A stretch of DNA of 58,083 nucleotides, from the NCBI GenBank assembly GCA_023436395.1, contig JAEZJJ010000051.1:1-58083 (forward strand), read 5' to 3'. The notes beneath the pieces are model-generated. The model was not told the origin of the DNA and made no database searches. It saw nothing but the letters and a program-made list of their open reading frames with translations. Made by a program: the position numbers and the translations under genes. Origin of the DNA: Bacillota bacterium. GTDB taxonomy: Bacteria > Bacillota > Clostridia > Lachnospirales > Cellulosilyticaceae. Positions within the stretch are counted from its first letter, which is position 1, and every line of letters starts with the position of its first letter. Positions 52,021-58,083 of the stretch are shown here, one piece after another.

Positions 52021-53928
52021 ATGCTACAAAAAGACTTATTAAAGACCGACTTATCCAAATGTGAAGGGTGCAATAAATGTATTCGCTCTTGTCCTCAAAT
52101 TCTTGCTAATCAAGTTATTGATACTGATAATCGTATTAGTATTGATGACAATTTCTGTACAGGTTGTGGTAAATGTATTACTAATTGCTCTCATCACGCA
52201 CGTTTTTTTAATGATGACACAACTGCCTTCTTGTCAGATTTAAATGCGGGGCATAAAATAGCTATCATTGTTGCTCCTGCTTTTTTACTTAACTATCCAA
52301 AAGAATATAAAAAAGTATTTGGTTGGCTAAAAGCTAAAGGTGTACAACTCATTTATGATGTTAGTTTTGGAGCGGATATTACCACCTTCCTTTATGTACA
52401 AGCTATTGACGAACTACATCTAACCTCTGTTATCGCACAACCTTGCCCTGTTATTGTAAATAGTATTGAAAAATATTTTCCGAACCTCATCCCCTATTTA
52501 TCACCTATAGGATCCCCTATGCATTGTACTGCTATTTACTTAAAAAAATACGAGCACTTTAATGGCAAAATAGCAGCTATTTCACCTTGCTTTGCTAAAG
52601 CAGATGAGTTTGCAAGAACACAAGCTATAGACTATAACGTTACATTTTCAGAACTTATGAAAATCTATAATCAAGAAGCTAAAAGTAATACTAACTCTGC
52701 CAATTTTGATTCTCCAGAAAGTCTAGTAGGTTTTTGGTATCCTACCCCCGGTGGCCTAAAAGAAAGTATAGAACAAGTTTTTGGTAAAGGTATTCATATA
52801 AAAAAAATAGAAGGTCCTAGACTTACTCAGAAGTACTTAAAAGAAATAAGCCAAGAAGGTACCCCACTTCCTCTCGTTATTGATATCCTCAATTGTAGTG
52901 ATGGGTGTGCTTTAGGTACTGCAACTCAGAGCAGTATGACACCTGATGAAATGGAGCATCTATTATTTAAAAGAACCCAGTCTCTTGCCTCCAGTAAAAC
53001 GACTCCTTTAAAAAAGAAGTCTCCTAAAAATATTATCAATCATTTTAAGAAAACACTTAATATGAATGATTTTATTGTTTCCTATAAAGATAGGTCTACG
53101 GTGTTAAATACTACAGATAAAGTCTTAGAGGAAGGCTATCAAGCTTTACTAAAAACAACTACTAGAGAAAGAGAACTAAACTGCTCTGCCTGCGGTTATG
53201 AAACTTGCCATGATATGGCTTTAGCCATAACTCAAGGTAAAAATACTCAAAATAACTGTATTGAGTATAATCGGAAATTAATTGAAAAGGAACATGATCT
53301 TATTCAAAAAGAGCATATTAAAACAGAAAGTCTCCTTAAAGACTTAGAAAAAGCACATCATACTACTAATAATTTCTTATCTATTTTAAGTACCAATATT
53401 GAACATCTGGATGCTGTAGCCATAGAAATCACTGCTGTAACAGAGCAAAACACAGAAGAATTAGCTGAAATTAGTTCACAAGTACATCACTTAGACGAAA
53501 CTGCCAAAGTTGCTGTTAAGAATGTAAATAGTTTATTACATGCATTTGAAAGTTATCATGTAATGTCAGATGCCATTATTAATATTTCTAGTCAAACAAA
53601 CCTATTAGCCCTCAATGCTTCTATTGAAGCAGCAAGAGCAGGAGAATTAGGCAAGGGCTTTTCTGTCGTTGCTGATGAGGTCAGAAAACTTGCTGAAGAC
53701 TCTAGAACTGCTGTTTCTAGTACTAAAGCTAACACAACCAATGTGCAAAATGCCATTAGTAGCTTAGAAAAAATGATCAATAGCCTTCAAACTACTATTG
53801 AAAACATTAATTTAAGCATTAGTACCTTACTTACTTCTGTTACTGAAACTGGTGCATCTATTGAACAACTTTCTGCCACTGCTAGTGACCTTACTGAAAA
53901 AGCAAAAACAATGAAAAATAAGCCTTAA
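52021..53928 (+). CDS. soluble FeFe-hydrogenase-like/chemoreceptor fusion protein
   Basis: The 635-residue protein joins four parts. First, a two-cluster ferredoxin domain (C14, C17, C20, C24; C46, C49, C52, C56). Second, an FeFe-hydrogenase C-terminal-like domain (about 75-320) with cysteines C142 (QPCPV), C190 (SPCFAK), C292 and C296 (CSDGC) at the four H-cluster ligand positions. Third, an extra Fe-S motif C388-x2-C391-x4-C396-x16-C413. Fourth, a chemoreceptor signalling domain with NLLALNASIEAARAGELGKG (about 526-545). No membrane helix or HAMP is present. The proton-relay Cys of TSCCP is replaced by P141, as in sensory hydrogenases. A cytoplasmic H2 or redox receptor for chemotaxis is inferred. 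ATG 52021 follows AAGGAG; the open frame begins earlier without support. Confidence 0.9.
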   Translation: MLQKDLLKTDLSKCEGCNKCIRSCPQILANQVIDTDNRISIDDNFCTGCGKCITNCSHHARFFNDDTTAFLSDLNAGHKIAIIVAPAFLLNYPKEYKKVFGWLKAKGVQLIYDVSFGADITTFLYVQAIDELHLTSVIAQPCPVIVNSIEKYFPNLIPYLSPIGSPMHCTAIYLKKYEHFNGKIAAISPCFAKADEFARTQAIDYNVTFSELMKIYNQEAKSNTNSANFDSPESLVGFWYPTPGGLKESIEQVFGKGIHIKKIEGPRLTQKYLKEISQEGTPLPLVIDILNCSDGCALGTATQSSMTPDEMEHLLFKRTQSLASSKTTPLKKKSPKNIINHFKKTLNMNDFIVSYKDRSTVLNTTDKVLEEGYQALLKTTTRERELNCSACGYETCHDMALAITQGKNTQNNCIEYNRKLIEKEHDLIQKEHIKTESLLKDLEKAHHTTNNFLSILSTNIEHLDAVAIEITAVTEQNTEELAEISSQVHHLDETAKVAVKNVNSLLHAFESYHVMSDAIINISSQTNLLALNASIEAARAGELGKGFSVVADEVRKLAEDSRTAVSSTKANTTNVQNAISSLEKMINSLQTTIENINLSISTLLTSVTETGASIEQLSATASDLTEKAKTMKNKP

Positions 53929-54017
53929 TAAATATTTTTACTATGATTAACCATTGTAATCCCTCCTACATATAATGACTATAGACACTCCTTTCATAAT
54001 TCCGGAGGAGGGATACT

Positions 54018-54740
54018 ATGAAAAAAGAATCTATGAGTTGTATCTTATGTTTATGTATTTTTTTACTCTCTATTGTATTTACCATTTCAGCTATTTTATT
54101 ACAGACCATACCCCATTCCAGTAAAAGTGCACTACTCTTATTTTCCATTTGCTTTATGGTTGTTGGATTAGTCGCTTTTACTGTTCATTATAAAAAGTAT
54201 CTCAAAATAAAAGCTCTTACTAATCATCATATTCCTATACTTGCCCACTGGGTTTATGATATAAAAAGCTCTGGCATACTACAAGAAACTTTAAAAGAGC
54301 AAAAAAATAATACCATTTCTACAGCTATTCTAAGTTTAATACTTGGAATTATTTTTTCTCTTGTATTTGCCTATAGTGGCGGTATTTATACCCTGTATAC
54401 TGGCTATGTCCTTTTGCTCATCACACTATTGGGCTTCATTATGGCTCTTCGTTTTATATTAACATACTATAGTGACGCTCTAAAAAAAACTACGGAAGTT
54501 ATTTTCGGTGAAGATTGTATCTACTTTATGGAACAACTTTTTACCCCACAAAAATCTATCTTCTTTCTTGAAAATATTGTGATTGTTAAGGATACTGAGT
54601 TAGTTTTACAACTTATATATGGGCAGTATGATATAGATGATACACCTTCTTATGTCATTTCAATTCCTATTCCTTCAAATAAACTTTCTGTAGCTGAACA
54701 TCTACGTAAGTACTATTTAGACCTAATTTCTTATGAATAA
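54018..54740 (+). CDS. membrane protein of unknown function
   Basis: A 240-residue protein with four predicted membrane helices in two pairs (about residues 8-30, 36-57, 100-122, 126-148) and a C-terminal cytoplasmic domain of about 90 residues with beta strands (EVIFGEDCIYFMEQLF, ELVLQLIYGQYDIDD). The ribosome binding site GGAGGAGGG precedes the ATG. It lies 89 bases after the hydrogenase-receptor gene and shares a terminator with the convergent P-type ATPase. The topology resembles YcxB-like proteins (two-helix pair then a short beta domain), but I cannot confirm a family. Confidence 0.7.
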   Translation: MKKESMSCILCLCIFLLSIVFTISAILLQTIPHSSKSALLLFSICFMVVGLVAFTVHYKKYLKIKALTNHHIPILAHWVYDIKSSGILQETLKEQKNNTISTAILSLILGIIFSLVFAYSGGIYTLYTGYVLLLITLLGFIMALRFILTYYSDALKKTTEVIFGEDCIYFMEQLFTPQKSIFFLENIVIVKDTELVLQLIYGQYDIDDTPSYVISIPIPSNKLSVAEHLRKYYLDLISYE

Positions 54741-54747
54741 ATAGGCA

Positions 54748-54780
54748 AAAAATAACTCTCAATACTTGAGAGTTATTTTT
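54748..54780. terminator. bidirectional terminator between convergent genes
   Basis: Perfect 15-bp stem AAAAATAACTCTCAA/TTGAGAGTTATTTTT with a 3-base loop, A/T runs on both sides. It is 7 bases past the plus-strand stop and 12 before the minus-strand stop. Confidence 0.88.
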
Positions 54781-54792
54781 CTACCTTTTCTT

Positions 54793-57051
54793 CTATTTAC
54801 CTCTTACCATTCTTAAAGCATATCCTATATTCTTTCCTAATACACGAATGGAGTTAATAACTGCTAAAAGTGAAACCCCTACATCTGCAAAAATAGCCAA
54901 CCACATATTTACAATTCCTAAAATGCCTAATACTAGCACAATCACTTTAACACCTAAGGCAAATACAATGTTCTCTGTTACAATTTTCCTAGTACGTTTA
55001 GCAATACTCATCACATCAGCAATGGAAGATAATTCATCTGTCATTAATACAATGTCTGAAGCCTCAATAGCTGCATCTGAACCTACACCACCCATAGCAA
55101 TACCTACATCTGCTCTAGCAAGTACAGGTGCATCATTAATACCATCTCCTACAAAAGCGACTTTTCCGTCCTTTAAAGCTTCTTCTAACTGAGTTACTTT
55201 ATCTTGTGGTAAAAGCTCTGCATAAACTGTATCAATTCCTACTTCATTACCAATCTTATATGCGTTTTCTTTCTTATCTCCAGTTAGCATAATTACTTTC
55301 TTTATACCCACTGCCTTTAACTCAGCTATAGCAGCCTTACTATCCGCCTTAATTTGATCAGCAACTACAATGCATCCAAGATACTGCCCATCTCTTGCTA
55401 TATACACATGAGAGCCGATTTCTCCTACTTCTTTATAGTCAATCTGGTAATGTGCCATGAGCTTTTCATTTCCAGCTAATAATACTAATTCTCCTTGCTT
55501 AAGAGTCATTCCCTCTCCGCTTATTTCTTTGTATTCACCCACTATTTCTTCATCTTTTAATTTGCCATAAGTACCTACAATAGATTTTGCAATAGGATGA
55601 TTAGATTTTGCTTCAATACGTGCTGCTAGTGCTAAAAGTTCCTCTTGTGTAATCCCTTGAGTAATGATATGACTTACACCAAATTTACCTTTTGTAATAG
55701 TTCCTGTCTTATCAAATACAACTGTATCAATGGTATTAAGTTCTTCTAAGTAGTTACTTCCTTTAACCAAAACCCCAACTTGTGCTGCTGCACCTATTCC
55801 AGCAAAGAAGCCAAGAGGCACAGAAACAACTAATGCACATGGACAAGAAATAACCAGGAATATTACACTTGAGTAAACCCAGTGTTGCCAATTTCCTGTT
55901 ATCAAAGAAGGTACAATAGCTGTTAAAATAGCTAAACCTACTACAATAGGTGTATACCATCTTGCAAATTTAGTAATAAAATTTTCAGATTTTGATTTTT
56001 TACTACTAGCATTCTCAATCAGCTCTAAAATCTTAGAAACTGTACTATTCTTAAAACTAGTTGTCACTTCTACTTTAATAACACCCTCTTTATTAATAGA
56101 ACCACTTAATACCTTACTTCCTTCCTGCACTACAACAGGTAATGCTTCTCCTGTAAGCATTGATGTATCTAAAGTACTGAACCCTTCTAGCACTACACCA
56201 TCTAGAGGTATTTTTTCTCCTGCTCTTACTTCAATAATCTCACCTTTTAAAACGATTTCTGGTGATACTATCTGTTCTTTCCCTTTGCTAACTACTCTAG
56301 CAAAATTAGGACGAATGTCCATTGCTTTTTCTATTTCTTTTCTAGAATAATTAACTGCTTTTTCTTGTAAAAACTCTCCTATTTTATAAAATACCATAAC
56401 AGCAACTGCCTCTGGATACTCACCAATTATAAAAGCGGCAACTGTAGCCATCGTCATCAGAAAGTTCTCATCTAACACCTTCCCTTTGATACAATTCTTA
56501 ATTGCCTGGATTACTACATCATAACCCACAAAAATATATGCCAAGATCAAAAGTATGTCTAGATTTAAGATTGCATCTAAAGCTAGTAAAACAACTCCAC
56601 CTACTAATAGAGTGAATTCTCCTTTATCTGAACTAAAGAATTCCTTAACCTTCTCCCTTGCCCTTATTTCATTACTACCTAGATGACATTCACAACTCTC
56701 TTTCTTGTCTCCATGTTGCATACAATCTGCTTTACTATGATAATGACTTTGTTCATGATGATGTTCACACTCACAGGAGTTTGGTACTGTATCTACCTCT
56801 GCCTCTTGTTCTTCTACAATACTAATAATTTTAATACCACTTTCTATTTCATTTCCTAATCTTTCAATGTCTACCCTAATTTCATCTTCAGAGTAATTCT
56901 GTGCAAAATCATCTTTTATATCAACTACTAATTTCTTTAACATGAAGTTTAATACAGCTTCTTTAATATAAGGTTCTTTTTTTAATCTTGCTTCTACCTT
57001 GTTTCCACAGTTTGCACAGTCTAGGTTTTCAATTTTAAATGTAAACTTCAT
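54793..57051 (-). CDS. cadA: Zn2+/Cd2+/Pb2+-type P1B ATPase
   Basis: The 752-residue heavy-metal exporter has an N-terminal HMA domain (metal-binding C12 and C15 in DCANCGNKV) and a Cys/His-rich loop (about 97-130, with CECEHHHEQSHYHS). P-type features follow: TGEALPV, the CPC metal site in VISCPCALVVSVPLG, the phosphorylation motif DKTGTITKG, GDGINDAPVLA, and a last helix with DVGVSLLAVINSIRVL. The CPC plus the aspartate in that helix place it in the Zn/Cd/Pb group rather than copper. I chose ATG 57051 (after AAAGGGGTGGAGAG) since the frame upstream runs through the operator. An ArsR-type operator and promoter lie directly upstream. Confidence 0.93.
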   Translation of the reverse strand: MKFTFKIENLDCANCGNKVEARLKKEPYIKEAVLNFMLKKLVVDIKDDFAQNYSEDEIRVDIERLGNEIESGIKIISIVEEQEAEVDTVPNSCECEHHHEQSHYHSKADCMQHGDKKESCECHLGSNEIRAREKVKEFFSSDKGEFTLLVGGVVLLALDAILNLDILLILAYIFVGYDVVIQAIKNCIKGKVLDENFLMTMATVAAFIIGEYPEAVAVMVFYKIGEFLQEKAVNYSRKEIEKAMDIRPNFARVVSKGKEQIVSPEIVLKGEIIEVRAGEKIPLDGVVLEGFSTLDTSMLTGEALPVVVQEGSKVLSGSINKEGVIKVEVTTSFKNSTVSKILELIENASSKKSKSENFITKFARWYTPIVVGLAILTAIVPSLITGNWQHWVYSSVIFLVISCPCALVVSVPLGFFAGIGAAAQVGVLVKGSNYLEELNTIDTVVFDKTGTITKGKFGVSHIITQGITQEELLALAARIEAKSNHPIAKSIVGTYGKLKDEEIVGEYKEISGEGMTLKQGELVLLAGNEKLMAHYQIDYKEVGEIGSHVYIARDGQYLGCIVVADQIKADSKAAIAELKAVGIKKVIMLTGDKKENAYKIGNEVGIDTVYAELLPQDKVTQLEEALKDGKVAFVGDGINDAPVLARADVGIAMGGVGSDAAIEASDIVLMTDELSSIADVMSIAKRTRKIVTENIVFALGVKVIVLVLGILGIVNMWLAIFADVGVSLLAVINSIRVLGKNIGYALRMVRGK

Positions 57052-57067
57052 CTCTCCACCCCTTTCA

Positions 57068-57085
57068 TATGAATGTTTGTTCATA
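57068..57085. promoter_or_regulatory. ArsR/SmtB-type (CzrA/CadC-like) operator
   Basis: TATGAATGTTTGTTCATA contains the TGAA-N6-TTCA inverted repeat typical of metal-responsive ArsR-family repressors. It lies between the -10 and the ribosome binding site of the P-type ATPase gene. Confidence 0.7.
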
Positions 57086-57095
57086 CGTTTATTAT

Positions 57096-57124
57096 ATAAT
57101 ATATTTTTTTAATTTTTTTGTCAA
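57096..57124 (-). promoter_or_regulatory. sigma-A promoter of the P-type ATPase
   Basis: TTGACA (57119-57124 on the minus strand) and TATTAT (57096-57101), 17-base spacing, immediately followed by the operator. Confidence 0.7.
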
Positions 57125-57266
57125 TTAAAATAGAGTTTATTTTTCGTTTAATTTAAAATAAATCAGATGATAACTAATTCATTTTATCCGTATGAAAATA
57201 TAGTGCTTCCATGTATAATAACTACAGAAGCTTTTTATAGTAAGAATACATTCAAGGAGGCTTACC

Positions 57267-58083
57267 ATGAATAATGCATTAACGACAAATCTGATGAACT
57301 TCATTGATGCAAGTCCAACTATGTTCCACACTATTGCATCATGTAGAAATATTTTAGAGGAAAATGCTTTCTCTTTATTAGAAGCACATAAACCTTGGAA
57401 CCTTCAAGTAGGGGGCAAATACTATATTACCCTGAATGATTCCGCACTGATTGCCTTTGTTATTAACTCTGATAATTTTGTTAACGAAGGTTTTAAAATC
57501 ATCGGTACTCATGGTGATGTTCCTGGTTTTAGAATTAAGCCTAATGCACAAATGACTACAGATTGCTATGTTAAACTTAATACAGAAGGCTACGGCGGTG
57601 GTATTTTAAGTACTTGGTTTGATAGACCACTTTCTATTGCGGGTCGCGTGGCACTAAAATCAGAAGATTTACTTCATCCTGAAATACGTCTTGTAGATTT
57701 AAAGAGACCTCTTGTTATTATTCCAAATTTAGCAATTCATATGAATCGTGAAGTGAATACAGGGGTTAACTTTAATAAACAAAAAGATACACTCCCAATT
57801 CTTACTTACACTCATGAAACAGTAAAAGAATCTTACATCCTTGAAGTGTTAGCTGAGACTTTGGGCGTAAACTCTGAAGATATTCTAGATGCTGACCTAT
57901 ACCTTTATCCTTTTGAAAAAAGTATGTGTGTAGGATTAAAGGAAGAATTTATCTCTGCCCCAAGACTGGATGACCTTTCTATGACTTATGGTGGTTTAAA
58001 TGCTATTATCAACACTACCTCACAAAAAGGTATCTCTATGTTTGTATGCTTTGATAATGAAGAAATCGGAAGTCGTACAAGAC
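57267..58083 (+). CDS. apeB: M18 family aminopeptidase, 3' end beyond the window
   Basis: ATG 57267 follows CAAGGAGG. The 272 visible residues start MNNALTTNLMNFIDASPTMF and match M18 (aspartyl aminopeptidase) enzymes, cytoplasmic dinuclear-zinc dodecamers that trim N-terminal residues. Key sites are the first zinc-ligand His in IGTHGDVPGFRIKP, the bridging Asp in APRLDDLSMTY and the catalytic Glu pair in DNEEIGSRT, where the window ends. About 160 further residues, including the last zinc ligands, should lie outside. The gene is divergent from the P-type ATPase. Confidence 0.92.
   Translation, partial: MNNALTTNLMNFIDASPTMFHTIASCRNILEENAFSLLEAHKPWNLQVGGKYYITLNDSALIAFVINSDNFVNEGFKIIGTHGDVPGFRIKPNAQMTTDCYVKLNTEGYGGGILSTWFDRPLSIAGRVALKSEDLLHPEIRLVDLKRPLVIIPNLAIHMNREVNTGVNFNKQKDTLPILTYTHETVKESYILEVLAETLGVNSEDILDADLYLYPFEKSMCVGLKEEFISAPRLDDLSMTYGGLNAIINTTSQKGISMFVCFDNEEIGSRTR

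Overview
This AT-rich window comes from an anaerobic, endospore-forming member of the Clostridia. The evidence is the sporulation genes spoIIID, spoIIQ and spoIID, a T-box-controlled ileS, an FeFe-hydrogenase-like sensor, and a sodium-type F1Fo ATP synthase with a mixed c-ring. Gene content resembles the Lachnospiraceae/Cellulosilyticum group, but that placement is an inference from recognition and was not tested by any search. I saw no tRNA, rRNA, CRISPR array, insertion sequence or prophage.

Layout, left to right. 1-3.5 kb: sporulation block on the minus strand (ywmB-like, spoIID, spoIIQ, spoIIID), the same neighbourhood as in Bacillus subtilis. 3.5-12.5 kb: two giant secreted fibronectin-III proteins with C-terminal S-layer-homology-like regions. 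13-14 kb: mutY. 14.0-14.9 kb: about 950 bases without genes, holding two very long imperfect hairpins that share an apical motif in opposite orientation. 14.9-22.6 kb: complete atp operon (atpZ-atpI-B-E1-E2-F-H-A-G-D-C), with one duplicated c subunit that has lost one of its two ion-binding carboxylates. 23-25.2 kb: UDP-GlcNAc 2-epimerase and a GAF-GGDEF diguanylate cyclase. 25.5-31 kb: a methionine/one-carbon operon (yihY, DNA-3-methyladenine glycosylase, metF, a free-standing MetH activation domain, metH). 31-38.9 kb: cardiolipin synthase, FapA/DUF342 protein, PlsC acyltransferase, nicotinate phosphoribosyltransferase, an EamA transporter and two unknown proteins. 39-42.5 kb: T-box leader and ileS. 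42.7-48.6 kb: a Cache-HAMP chemoreceptor facing a three-gene operon of a KAS III-like protein, an acyl-CoA ligase-like enzyme and a second chemoreceptor. 48.9-50.3 kb: CorA with a long structured leader, and a 51-residue conserved-looking protein. 50.5-51.8 kb: LexA-box-controlled dinB. 52-53.9 kb: a soluble FeFe-hydrogenase-like/chemoreceptor fusion. 54-57 kb: a membrane protein and a Zn/Cd-type P-type ATPase behind an ArsR-type operator. The window ends inside an M18 aminopeptidase gene.

The strongest unusual items are the paired giant hairpins between mutY and atpC, the hydrogenase-chemoreceptor fusion, the ketosynthase/ligase/chemoreceptor operon with a non-canonical active site, the half-silent c subunit, and the uncharacterised leader of corA. 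All function calls come from reading motifs by eye. No alignment, structure prediction or database search was run.
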